From CAZLHO01 sp964559455 (lineage in GTDB: Bacteria > Krumholzibacteriota > Krumholzibacteriia > LZORAL124-64-63): a DNA stretch of 29,170 nt. The translations under genes and the position numbers were made by a program. The stretch covers positions 1 to 29,170 of the forward strand of contig CAZLHO010000039.1 in the NCBI GenBank assembly GCA_964559455.1, written 5' to 3'. Numbering within the stretch: position 1 is the stretch's first letter; every line of letters starts with the position of its first letter. The notes below the pieces were generated by a model that was not told the origin of the DNA, made no database searches, and was given only the letters and a program-made list of their open reading frames with translations. Of the stretch, positions 10,039-18,901 are shown one piece after another.

Positions 10039-11541
10039 TCAGCGCACCGGCGAACGCAGGGAGGGATCGGGCGTGGAGCGGAAGACGCGGAAGAGATAAT
10101 CGCGGCTGCGCAGCAGGTCGCGGTCGCGCAGGCGGGCGCCGCTGCCGCCGGCCAGGCGCCAGGCGGGGGTCAGCTCCTCGAGGGCGGCGACGAGCTGCCA
10201 GCGGTAGATGAATTCGCGCCCTTCGAGCCTGCCCAGCGCCGTCGCCTGGGCGTCGTCGATCCAACCCGCCACCCGCAGATCCTCCACCATGCTGGCGTCG
10301 ACCCGCCAGGGCCCCCGCTCCGCGGCGCGGATCACCCGCCGCCGGTCTTCGCGGTCCAGGCCGGTGCCGGCCTTCAGGGCCTCGTCGATGTCGTAGGCCC
10401 GGTCGTAGACGAGGCCGTCCAGTCCCACCAGCCCCGGGTCGGCGACGCCGTCCTCGGCCAGTCGCGCGGTAACGGCCGGCACGATCTGGTAGCTGACCGG
10501 CCGCTTCACGGGCACCTGGAAGACGTTCTGCAGGAAGAAGAGGGCGACGAAGGCCAGAGCTCCCGCGAGCACGGGCGTCGTCACCCAGCCGGCGGCTATC
10601 TCGCCCAGGACCCGGAAGCGGATGTTGCGCCAGCCGCGCAGCATCCCGATGCCCAGCACTGCGCCCACGACGGCCTGGGAGCTGGAGACCGGCACCAGGG
10701 GGATCGTCGGCAGCCCGTGCCTCACCAGGAAGCTCTCCAGTTCCTGCGACGAGAAGAGGAAGAGCACGATCGAATGCGCGAGGACGACGACCAGGGCGGT
10801 CTGCGGGCTGAGCCGGAAGAGGCTGCGGCCCACCGTCTGCATCACGCGGCGCGAGTAGGTGTAGACGCCCAGCGCGATCGCCAGCCCGCCCACCAGGAAG
10901 AGCTGCTGCGCCCCGCTCAGGGTGAAGAGGCCGCCGACGCGGATCGGGGCGAAGGGCGCCACCGGCACGAAGACGCCCATGACGTTGGCGATGTTGTTGG
11001 CGCCCAGGCTGTAGGCGCCGAAGGCGCCGACCAGGATCAGGCCCCACCGCGTGTAGGTGTCCTCGCGGAAGAGGTGCAGGGGCGACGCGCGCAGGATCAT
11101 CCGGATCAGGCTGAAGAGCAGGACCGCCACGCCCGCCGACAGGACGGGGCAGACGACCCAGGTGCCGACGATCGCGGTCAGCGAGTCGGTGTCGGTGAGC
11201 GAGCCGGTGAAGAGGTTCCAGCCGATGATCGCGCCGACGATGGCCTGCGAGGTCGATACCGGCAGCGAGCAGCGGGTCATCGTGAAGATGGTCACGCCGG
11301 CCGAGAGCGCGACCATGAAGGCGCCGCCCAGGGCGCTGACGGCCCCCAGGCGGCCCAGGGTGCGGGCCGCGCCCGCGCCCCCGATCACGGCGCCCAGGAT
11401 GCAGAAGACGCTGCAGATGATCGCCGCGCGGGCGAACTTGATCATCCGCGTGCCGACGGCGGTGCCGAAGACGTTGGCGGCGTCGTTGGCCCCGAGGGAC
11501 CAGCCCAGAAAGAGTCCGCTGGACAGGAAGATGAGGATCAT
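10039..11541 (-). CDS. pit: PiT-family inorganic phosphate transporter
   Basis: Low-affinity phosphate (metal-phosphate) permease of the inner membrane, driven by an ion gradient. Both halves of the family's internal repeat show the signature: GANDAAN at 17-23 and GANNIAN near 179-185, each followed by a helix hairpin with SQAIVGAIIG and SQAVVGAVLG. The transmembrane part ends near residue 343. A soluble tail of about 150 residues, rich in charged residues and ending in LRSPVR, follows; it is longer than in typical Pit proteins and I do not recognise it. The ATG directly abuts the stop of the upstream DUF47 gene with no gap and without a strong Shine-Dalgarno, which argues for coupled translation. 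Confident on family; Na+ versus H+ coupling cannot be told. Confidence 0.93.
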   Translation of the reverse strand: MILIFLSSGLFLGWSLGANDAANVFGTAVGTRMIKFARAAIICSVFCILGAVIGGAGAARTLGRLGAVSALGGAFMVALSAGVTIFTMTRCSLPVSTSQAIVGAIIGWNLFTGSLTDTDSLTAIVGTWVVCPVLSAGVAVLLFSLIRMILRASPLHLFREDTYTRWGLILVGAFGAYSLGANNIANVMGVFVPVAPFAPIRVGGLFTLSGAQQLFLVGGLAIALGVYTYSRRVMQTVGRSLFRLSPQTALVVVLAHSIVLFLFSSQELESFLVRHGLPTIPLVPVSSSQAVVGAVLGIGMLRGWRNIRFRVLGEIAAGWVTTPVLAGALAFVALFFLQNVFQVPVKRPVSYQIVPAVTARLAEDGVADPGLVGLDGLVYDRAYDIDEALKAGTGLDREDRRRVIRAAERGPWRVDASMVEDLRVAGWIDDAQATALGRLEGREFIYRWQLVAALEELTPAWRLAGGSGARLRDRDLLRSRDYLFRVFRSTPDPSLRSPVR

Positions 11542-12186
11542 CTAGACCGTCCGCTTGATGGCGTAGATGCTCAGGCGGTCGGCGACCTCCTCGGCCGCGT
11601 CCGAGACCTTGTCCACGTTCAGGGCGAAATGCCGCAGGTGGATCTTGCGCGCCAGGTCGATGTCCGAGGCGAAGACCTTGCGCTTGATCGCCATGGCCTG
11701 CCGGTCGCCTTCCTTCTCGTGGAAGTAGACCTTGTGCAGGTGGTCGTTGACCGTCAGGGGGTCGCGGAAGAAGGCCCGGGCGGCCAGGACCACCGCCTCG
11801 GCGGTGTGGGTGGCCGTCGCCGCCAGCTGCCGCCAGTCGGACTCCATGCCCTCCAGCAGGTCGGGCTGCTCGACCAGGAAGAAGTTCAGGGTGCGCTTGG
11901 CGGTGTTGATGACGTCGTCCATGGTCTCGAGCAGGGCCAGGACGTCGCCGCGGGACTCCGGAATCAGCGAATGGCGGTAGAGCTGGCTCTTGATGTCCCG
12001 GCGCAGGTCGTCGGCGCGGTTCTCGAGCGCGTCGATCTCGTCGACCAGCTGTTCGAATCCCTCGTGGTCCCCGGACAGGTAGGCGTCGATCCCGCGCTGG
12101 AAGACCAGGGCGCCGTCGCTGACCGAGTCCAGGAAGCGGTCCAGCTGGACTTCGAGATCCTTGGTATGCTTGAAGAGGATCGGCAT
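11542..12186 (-). CDS. DUF47/TIGR00153-family PhoU-like protein
   Basis: The 214-residue, fully helical cytoplasmic protein belongs to the PhoU-like DUF47 family, which regularly sits next to pit genes and is thought to modulate phosphate uptake. The N-terminus MPILFKHTKDLEVQLDRF and repeated acidic helices such as EQLVDEIDALENRAD and LLETMDDVINTAKR are typical, with conserved E/D-x3-D patterns that bind metal in PhoU relatives. The ATG at 12186 is preceded by AAGGGGGC. An upstream in-frame extension reaching about 12399 is open but lacks family similarity and runs across a promoter, so I reject it. The stop abuts the pit start. Confidence 0.9.
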   Translation of the reverse strand: MPILFKHTKDLEVQLDRFLDSVSDGALVFQRGIDAYLSGDHEGFEQLVDEIDALENRADDLRRDIKSQLYRHSLIPESRGDVLALLETMDDVINTAKRTLNFFLVEQPDLLEGMESDWRQLAATATHTAEAVVLAARAFFRDPLTVNDHLHKVYFHEKEGDRQAMAIKRKVFASDIDLARKIHLRHFALNVDKVSDAAEEVADRLSIYAIKRTV

Positions 12187-12224
12187 CGCTGCCCCCTTTC
12201 GTACGCTATCGCGATGTTCGGCCG

Positions 12225-12253
12225 AAATTAACACACGGCAGGCCACTTTCCAA
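12225..12253 (-). promoter_or_regulatory. Candidate promoter of the DUF47-pit operon
   Basis: On the minus strand TTGGAA (12253-12248) and TAATTT (12230-12225) are 17 bases apart, giving a predicted start near 12218, about 32 bases before the ATG. No convincing PHO box was recognised nearby. Confidence 0.4.
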
Positions 12254-12291
12254 CTCGGCAGACGCTGAATTCCCGGCTGGACAATAAACCA

Positions 12292-12317
12292 CCGGCCCGC
12301 GCCGAGGCGCGGGCCGG
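12292..12317 (-). terminator. Hairpin after the porin gene, probable terminator
   Basis: An 11-bp perfect GC stem (12292-12302 with 12307-12317, four-base loop) is followed on the minus strand by TGGTTTATTG, a moderate U-rich tail. It lies about 195 bases past the porin stop and before the DUF47 promoter, where a terminator would separate the two units. Confidence 0.5.
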
Positions 12318-12511
12318 ATCGGATCGACAGTCCGCTGACCGGAACCTTGTCCCGAATTCCAATCAGCTCGTCATCATGCTTCAAGATAAGTGCAAACACC
12401 GGGCCGTAGGTGGCTACCGCGTGATTTTTCCGTGAAAAACCCGTTAAGACCCCTTGCGGCTACGGATGATGTGCGCTCCGCAAGCGACGTCGGCGCCACC
12501 GCGACCTCGGT

Positions 12512-13666
12512 TCAGTGGATGTAAATCTGCGCCAGCAGCCGGAATTCATCCTCATCCCAGCCCCGGTCGGCCCCATCGACCTTCTCCAGGCGGTCCACGT
12601 ACTCGGCCATCAGCTTCAGACGGTGGCCGCGGGGCAGCCAGTTCAGACCCCAGGTCACGGTCTTCAGGACGTCGTCCTCGGCGCCGTCGTCGGGATCGAA
12701 ACTGTCGTACATCACCCGCGGCTCCAGGTTCAGGCCCGCGAAGACGTAGCTGGCCTGCAGGATCAGGCCTGTCGCCTCGTGGCGCCGGCCGGCGAGCACG
12801 GCGTCCTCGTCCCAGGTCAGCCGGGCGCGGCTCACCTCGGCGTTCAGGAAAACGCCGCGGCAGCGGAAGCTGAGGTCGGCGCCGTAGAGCAGCTTCTCGC
12901 CCACGATGGTGCGCAGGACGGCGGGCGGCGTCCAGCTCTCGTCGTCGGGTGCGGGCACCGCCGCCGGATCGACGTCGTCGCTCCAGACCACCCCGGCGCC
13001 GGCCAGCAGCAGCGGTTCAGGAGAGCGCTCCCAGTCGCCCTCGCTGTTGGGCAGCGGCCCCCACGGAGCCGCCTCCGCGCGGGCCGCCAGCATCTTGCTG
13101 CCCTTGACGTCGTCGGCGCTCTCGTTGTCGCCGGCGCCCTGGAAGACGCCCGCGGCCAGGGACCAGCGCTTGTCGGCGGAGCGCAGCGTGCCCAGCAGCC
13201 CGATGTCGCGCTTGGGCACGAAGCCCGAGGCCGCAATGGGCAGGTCGATGCTGTCGACCGTCTTGCGCGAGACCATCAGCTTGCGGCTGAAGGGCACCTT
13301 CATCTGCCCGGCCTTCAGGCCCAGGCCGGGACGCGGCGACCAGGCCAGCCACAGATCCTTGGCGACGACGCCGTTGCCCGTCTGGTCGTGGGCGCGCAGC
13401 TCCCATTCCATCCGCCAGGCGATGTCCTCGAGGTAGGTGCCGCGCAGGCCGAAGCGGGCGCTCTCGACGAAGAGTCGGTCTCGGTCGGTCTTGGCGGGAT
13501 CGACGCCCTCCCAGGCCTCCTGCTCGGTCATCAGCAAGCGCAGGGTGGCGTCCAGGGCCATGTCGCCGTTGTCACCGGTGATCTTGTATTGGGCCCAGGC
13601 GGTCGAAGCGACGAGGACGGACAGCAGGACGATGGAAACGATTCGACAGAGCCGACGAGCGAGCAT
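12512..13666 (-). CDS. Phosphate-selective-porin-like (OprO/OprP family) outer-membrane protein
   Basis: The 384-residue precursor has a Sec signal peptide (Arg-rich start, hydrophobic core 9-20, cleavage likely after STAWA at 25). The mature part has alternating beta-strand patterns and porin O/P-style motifs: ESARFGLRGTY, then WELRAHDQTG, KDLWLAWSP, LKAGQMKVPFSRKLMVS and KRDIGLLGT. It ends AQIYIH, not with a terminal Phe. Family knowledge suggests a trimeric anion or phosphate channel; the PiT and PhoU-like genes next downstream fit phosphate. It might be a general anion porin instead. GGAGG seven bases before the ATG supports the start. The gene has its own promoter region with a 16-bp palindrome. 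Confidence 0.8.
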   Translation of the reverse strand: MLARRLCRIVSIVLLSVLVASTAWAQYKITGDNGDMALDATLRLLMTEQEAWEGVDPAKTDRDRLFVESARFGLRGTYLEDIAWRMEWELRAHDQTGNGVVAKDLWLAWSPRPGLGLKAGQMKVPFSRKLMVSRKTVDSIDLPIAASGFVPKRDIGLLGTLRSADKRWSLAAGVFQGAGDNESADDVKGSKMLAARAEAAPWGPLPNSEGDWERSPEPLLLAGAGVVWSDDVDPAAVPAPDDESWTPPAVLRTIVGEKLLYGADLSFRCRGVFLNAEVSRARLTWDEDAVLAGRRHEATGLILQASYVFAGLNLEPRVMYDSFDPDDGAEDDVLKTVTWGLNWLPRGHRLKLMAEYVDRLEKVDGADRGWDEDEFRLLAQIYIH

Positions 13667-13691
13667 GATCGAGCCTCCGCGCGCGGGACAA

Positions 13692-13707
13692 TGAAATCAC
13701 GATTTCA
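13692..13707. promoter_or_regulatory. 16-bp palindromic operator candidate before the porin gene
   Basis: TGAAATC-AC-GATTTCA is a perfect inverted repeat (7+2+7) 26 bases upstream of the porin ATG. On the minus strand it fills the spacer between a possible -35 TTGAAC (13716-13711) and a poor -10 CATTGT (13693-13688), overlapping the latter. A dimeric repressor is the natural reading. I do not recognise the consensus, and it does not resemble a PHO box. Confidence 0.5.
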
Positions 13708-13734
13708 ACTGTTCAAATCTGCGTTCCCGGCGCC

Positions 13735-13767
13735 AAAAAGTCCAGCCCCGGCGCGGGAGCGCCGGGG
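13735..13767 (-). terminator. Rho-independent terminator of the pnt operon
   Basis: On the minus strand, 33 bases after the pntB stop, a 9-bp stem (CCCCGGCGC with GCGCCGGGG, loop TCCC) is followed after six bases by TTTTT (13739-13735). The U-run is slightly displaced from the stem but the position is right. Confidence 0.65.
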
Positions 13768-13799
13768 CCGGGAGCGAAGGATGCGGAATTGGCGGGAGC

Positions 13800-15203
<1,404 letters not shown>

Positions 15204-15207
15204 GTCC

Positions 15208-15495
15208 TCACCTCTTCTTCCTGCTGAACATGTCCAGCATGCGGTGAGTGACCATGAAGCCGCCGACGACGTTGATCGTGGCGAAGACGACGGCGCCGAC
15301 CCCGAGGACCGTAGCCAGGGTGCCCGAGCCCGACTGCATCGAGATGACGGCCCCGATCAGGGCGATGCCCGAGATGGCGTTGGAGCCGGACATCAGAGGC
15401 GTGTGCAGGGTCGGCGGCACCTTGGTGATGATCTCGAATCCGACGAAGATGGCGAGCACGAAGACGGTGACCGCCGCGACCAGGGCTTCCATCAT
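15208..15495 (-). CDS. pntAb: NAD(P) transhydrogenase alpha subunit, membrane part
   Basis: The 95-residue protein is the separate membrane segment of the split alpha subunit, as in the three-subunit Rhodospirillum-type enzyme. It has three or four short helices; the conserved VGFEIITKVPPTLHTPLMSG stretch is clear. Two adjacent ATG codons (ATGATG) overlap the pntAa stop, so the start is either 15495 or 15492. It ends in RKKR four bases before pntB. Together with pntAa and pntB it forms the proton-pumping complex. Confidence 0.95.
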   Translation of the reverse strand: MMEALVAAVTVFVLAIFVGFEIITKVPPTLHTPLMSGSNAISGIALIGAVISMQSGSGTLATVLGVGAVVFATINVVGGFMVTHRMLDMFSRKKR

Positions 15496-16676
15496 TCCCC
15501 TCCCTTCCCGGCGTCGTCCGCGAGGGCGCCGAGACCGAGCAGTTCACGGACGCGGGGCTGGACGACCTCGCCCCCGTGGGTCAGCAGCGTGCCGGCCACG
15601 ATCTCGTCCTCGCGGTCCAGGGCGAGCGCGCCGGCCTTGACCAGCGAGAGCAGGAAGGTGGCCGTGTTCTTGGCGTACATCTGGCTGGCGTGAAAGGCCT
15701 TCTGCGCGGGCAGGTCGGTGGGCCCGAGGATGGTCACGCCGTGGGCGACGACCTCCTCGTCCGCCCGGGTCAGGGCGCAGTTCCCGCCGCGTTCGGCCGC
15801 CAGATCGACGATCACCGATCCGGGGGCCATGGCCTGGACCATCGGCTCGGTGATCAGCACCGGCGCCTTGCGGCCGGGGATCGCGGCCGTGGTGATCACG
15901 ACGTCGTTGCGGGCGACGACGGCCTGCATCTGCTCCTGCTGGCGGCGCAGGAAGTCGTCGCTCTGCTCCTTGGCGTAGCCGCCCTTGTCCTCGGCGTCGG
16001 CCGTCTCCAGCTCGAACTCCACGAACTTGGCGCCGACGCTGATCACCTGGTCCTTCACCGCGGGCCGCACGTCGTAGGCCTCGACCACCGCGCCCAGGCG
16101 CTTGGCCGTGGCGATGGCCTGCAGCCCGGCCACGCCCACGCCGACGACGAAGACGCGGGCCGGGGCCAGGGTGCCCGCGGCGGTCATGAGCATGGGGAAG
16201 ATCCGGGGCAGCCGGGACGCGGCCAGCAGCACGGCCTGGTAGCCGGCGACCGTGGCCATCGACGAGAGCACGTCCATGCTCTGGGCCCGCGTGATGCGGG
16301 GCAGCAGTTCCAGCGCGAAGGCGGTGACGCCGCCGTCGGCCAGCGACCGGACGGACCCCGGCTCCGAGAGGGGATCCATCATCCCGGCGATGGCCTGGCC
16401 GGAGCGCAGCGACGCGGCCAGGGCCTTCCCCGCCTCGCCACCGGCGCCCGGGCCGCGCACGACCAGCAGGAAGTCGGCCTCGGCCAGGATGGCGTCGCGG
16501 GCCGCGATCGCGGCCCCCTTCGCTGCGTATTCCGCGTCCGGGATGCCCGCGGCGACGCCGGCGCCGGTCTCGACCCTCACCTCCAGGCCGGCCTTCAGCA
16601 GCGGGGCCAGCGCGCCCGGCACCATGGCCGCGCGGCGCTCTCCCGGACAGGTCTCCTTGAGGACTCCGACGATCAT
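15492..16676 (-). CDS. pntAa: NAD(P) transhydrogenase alpha subunit, NAD-binding part
   Basis: The 394-residue soluble domain I binds NAD(H). It resembles alanine dehydrogenase: N-terminal KETCPGERRAAMVP, the RITRAQSMDVLSSMA motif at 127-141, the Rossmann loop VVGVGVAGLQA (GxGxxG at 179-184), then AYDVRPAVKDQV, VVITTAAIPGRKAP and VIVDLAAERGGN. GGAGGT lies eight bases before the ATG. It is the first gene of pntAa-pntAb-pntB. Length is normal for the split-alpha form. Confidence 0.97.
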   Translation of the reverse strand: MIVGVLKETCPGERRAAMVPGALAPLLKAGLEVRVETGAGVAAGIPDAEYAAKGAAIAARDAILAEADFLLVVRGPGAGGEAGKALAASLRSGQAIAGMMDPLSEPGSVRSLADGGVTAFALELLPRITRAQSMDVLSSMATVAGYQAVLLAASRLPRIFPMLMTAAGTLAPARVFVVGVGVAGLQAIATAKRLGAVVEAYDVRPAVKDQVISVGAKFVEFELETADAEDKGGYAKEQSDDFLRRQQEQMQAVVARNDVVITTAAIPGRKAPVLITEPMVQAMAPGSVIVDLAAERGGNCALTRADEEVVAHGVTILGPTDLPAQKAFHASQMYAKNTATFLLSLVKAGALALDREDEIVAGTLLTHGGEVVQPRVRELLGLGALADDAGKGGE

Positions 16677-16759
16677 CGCATACGACCTCCGGTCAGGGTT
16701 CCGGTCGAGGTCCGGGGCGGGTCCGGCCGCGCCGCGGCTGAAACCCGGGAATCAGGGCC

Positions 16760-16787
16760 AGTCTAAGGCAATACGACGATTGCGCAA
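16760..16787 (-). promoter_or_regulatory. Candidate pnt promoter
   Basis: Minus-strand TTGCGC (16787-16782) and TAGACT (16765-16760) are 16 bases apart, in the 162-base gap between the end of the suf operon and pntAa. It would give a leader of about 75 bases. No clear terminator for the suf operon was seen in this gap. Confidence 0.35.
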
Positions 16788-16838
16788 GGTTTCAGGAGTG
16801 GTGAAGTCGCGATTACCGCCTGGATCGGGCGGGAATGA

Positions 16839-17159
16839 TCAGTCCCAGATCCCCAGGTCGGCCCTGACGTCCTCGCTGGCGTCGACGCGGGGGTCCCAGG
16901 GCGGGGACCAGACGAGGTCGATCTGGGCGTGATGGACGCCCTCGACGCCGAGCACGGCGTTGCGCACGGCGGCGACGATCTCGGGGCCCAGGGGACACAT
17001 CGGACTGGTCAGGGTGAGGTCGACCTGCACATCGCCGGTGTCCTCCTCGACGGCGACGCCGCGCAGCAGGCCCAGGTCGACGATCGACATGTCCAGTTCG
17101 GGGTCGATGACCGGGCGGATGGCCTCGACGACGGTGGCGGGACTCGGCGCGCGGTTCAT
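16839..17159 (-). CDS. MIP18/DUF59-family Fe-S assembly factor (SufT-like)
   Basis: The 106-residue single-domain protein has the DUF59 pattern: IDPELDMSIVDLGLL at 18-32, a beta strand VQVDLTLTSPMCPLG with the conserved Cys55, and a C-terminal WSPPWDP loop. Family members (SufT, PaaD, MIP18) help insert or mature iron-sulfur clusters. It is the last gene of the suf operon, three bases after sufU, which is the usual place of sufT, so the SufT role is likely. The stop is followed by the gap before pntAa. Confidence 0.88.
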   Translation of the reverse strand: MNRAPSPATVVEAIRPVIDPELDMSIVDLGLLRGVAVEEDTGDVQVDLTLTSPMCPLGPEIVAAVRNAVLGVEGVHHAQIDLVWSPPWDPRVDASEDVRADLGIWD

Positions 17160-17162
17160 GGT

Positions 17163-17648
17163 TCAGACCTCCGTGGTGGTGACGCCCTGCGTCCGCCCTT
17201 CCTCACGCGTGAGGATGGCGTCGAGCAGGGTCACCCAGGGCAGGAGCGCGCACTTGACGCGCACGGGGAACTGCTTGACCCCTTCCAGGGCCTCCAAGTC
17301 GCCCACGTCCAGATTGTCGGGGAAATCCTCGCCGTGCATGGCCTCGCGGAAACGGTCGGCCACGTCGCGGGCCTCGGCCAGCGTGCGGCCGATGATCAGT
17401 TCGGCCAGGATCGACCCCGAGGCCGTCGAGATCGCGCAGCCGGACGAGAGCACGGCGGCGTCGGCGATGCGGTCGCCGTCGAAGCTCAGCTGCAGCGAGA
17501 CCTCGTCGCCGCAGGAGGGGTTCTTGCCCGAGGCCACGGCGTCGGGACGCTCCAGCGGCCGCCTGCCGCGCGGGCTGCGGTGGTGGTCCAGGATCACCTC
17601 GCGGTACATCGCCTCCAGGGCCGCGTTCTCCATCCCGCCTCCGTTCAT
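17163..17648 (-). CDS. sufU: SufU-type Fe-S scaffold / zinc sulfur-transfer protein
   Basis: The 161-residue protein carries the three IscU-fold cysteines at Cys46 (NPSCGD, with Asp48), Cys71 (SSGCAIS) and Cys133 (RVKCALLPW). The long insert between the second and third cysteines is typical of SufU. In Gram-positive systems SufU accepts sulfur from SufS through a zinc site; a scaffold role is the older proposal. The ATG overlaps the sufS stop (ATGA). A second Met at residue 6 is an alternative start. Residues DHHRSPRGRR near 21-30 fit the family N-terminus. Confidence 0.93.
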   Translation of the reverse strand: MNGGGMENAALEAMYREVILDHHRSPRGRRPLERPDAVASGKNPSCGDEVSLQLSFDGDRIADAAVLSSGCAISTASGSILAELIIGRTLAEARDVADRFREAMHGEDFPDNLDVGDLEALEGVKQFPVRVKCALLPWVTLLDAILTREEGRTQGVTTTEV

Positions 17649-18901
17649 CGCATGAAGAAGTGCCGCGCGCCGCCGATGGCCTCGACCAGCGCGTCGACAT
17701 CCTCTTGGGTCGAGTACATGCCCAGGGACATGCGCGCCGTCGCCGGCACGCCCAGGCGCCGGTGCAGCGGCTGCGCGCAGTGATGGCCGGCGCGCACCGC
17801 CACGCCGTGCTGGTCGAGCAGGGTGGCCATGTCGTGCGGGTGCACCTGCTCGTCGAAGAAGCTGATCAGGCCGCCGCGCCGCTCGGGATCGGCGGGACCG
17901 TAGAGCCGCATTCCGTCCAGGCCCGCCAGCCGATGCCAGGCGTAGGAAACCAGTTCGTGGGTGTGGTAGCGCAGCGTGTCCAGACCCAGCGAGTCGATCA
18001 GGTCGAGGGCGGCCGGGAAGGCCGCGGCCGCGGCGACGTTCGGCGTGCCGGCCTCGAAGCGCTGCGGCACGGGGGCCCAGGTGGCCGAGTCCAGTTCGAC
18101 GACGTCGATCATCTCGCCGCCGCCCACGTGGGGCTCCAGGCGCTCCAGGGCCTCGGGGCGGCCGACCAGGAAGCCCAGACCCATCGGCCCGTAGGCCTTG
18201 TGGGCCGAGAAGGCCAGGAAATCGGCGTCCAGCGCTCCCAGGTCGACGGGCATGTGGCCCACCGACTGGGCGGCGTCGACGACGGTCAGCGCGCCGGCCC
18301 GGCGGGCGGCGGCGGCGACCTCGGCGACGGGGTTGATCGTGCCGAGCACGTTCGAGACGTGGGTCAGCGAGACGACGCGGGTGCGGGGACCGATCAGGCC
18401 CGGCAGGGCGGCCAGGTCCAGATCTCCTGAATCGGTGACCGGGATGTGGCGCAGCTTCAGCCCGCGCTCGCGGGCGACCATGATCCAGGGCACCAGGTTG
18501 GCATGGTGCTCCATCTCGGTGAGCAGGATCTCGTCGCCCTCGCGCAGATCGTGGGCCAGACCGCGGGCGACCAGGTTCAGCGACGCCGTGGCGCCGCTGG
18601 TGATCACGACCTGTCCGGGTTCGGCGACGCCCAGGAAGCCGGCGACGCGCTGGCGGCAGCCCTCGTAGAGACGGGTCGCCTCCTCGGCCAGCACGTGCAT
18701 GCCGCGGTGGACGTTCGCATTGTGCCGCTGGTAGTACTGAGACCCCGCCTCGATCACCGAGAACGGCTTCTGCGCCGTCGCGGCCGAGTCGAGATAGGCC
18801 AGCGGCCGTCCGGCCACCGTCCGCGCCAGCACGGGAAAGAGCGGCCTGACCCCGGCCCCGGGACGGAGCAGCAGCTTGGCGTCCTGCGCCGGATGGATCA
18901 C
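17645..18901 (-). CDS. sufS: SufS-type cysteine desulfurase
   Basis: This PLP enzyme (418 residues, class V aminotransferase fold) removes sulfur from cysteine and passes it on as persulfide. Key residues: Lys235 (FSAHKAYGP) for PLP, His132/133 (EMEHHANLVPW), Asp209 (VVDAAQSVGH) and the persulfide Cys375 in RAGHHCAQP, all of the SufS group II type. The start is a GTG that overlaps the sufD stop (GTGA) with GGAGG six bases upstream; the reading frame remains open far upstream, but only into the antisense-like frame of sufD, so this start is strongly preferred. Its neighbour sufU is its usual sulfur acceptor. Confidence 0.95.
   Translation of the reverse strand: MIHPAQDAKLLLRPGAGVRPLFPVLARTVAGRPLAYLDSAATAQKPFSVIEAGSQYYQRHNANVHRGMHVLAEEATRLYEGCRQRVAGFLGVAEPGQVVITSGATASLNLVARGLAHDLREGDEILLTEMEHHANLVPWIMVARERGLKLRHIPVTDSGDLDLAALPGLIGPRTRVVSLTHVSNVLGTINPVAEVAAAARRAGALTVVDAAQSVGHMPVDLGALDADFLAFSAHKAYGPMGLGFLVGRPEALERLEPHVGGGEMIDVVELDSATWAPVPQRFEAGTPNVAAAAAFPAALDLIDSLGLDTLRYHTHELVSYAWHRLAGLDGMRLYGPADPERRGGLISFFDEQVHPHDMATLLDQHGVAVRAGHHCAQPLHRRLGVPATARMSLGMYSTQEDVDALVEAIGGARHFFMR

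Larger units (their letters stand above)
12187..12511. other. 325-base gene-free region between porin and DUF47 genes
   Basis: The interval holds the hairpin and the promoter listed separately, a short TTTTTC/GAAAAA inverted repeat around 12424-12438, and no reading frame I would defend on either strand. The roughly 195 bases between the porin stop and the hairpin would form an unusually long 3' untranslated region. Confidence 0.6.

Noticed and set aside
12187..12399. Extended start of the DUF47 protein
   Set aside because: The extra residues match no family pattern and cover a hairpin and a better promoter.
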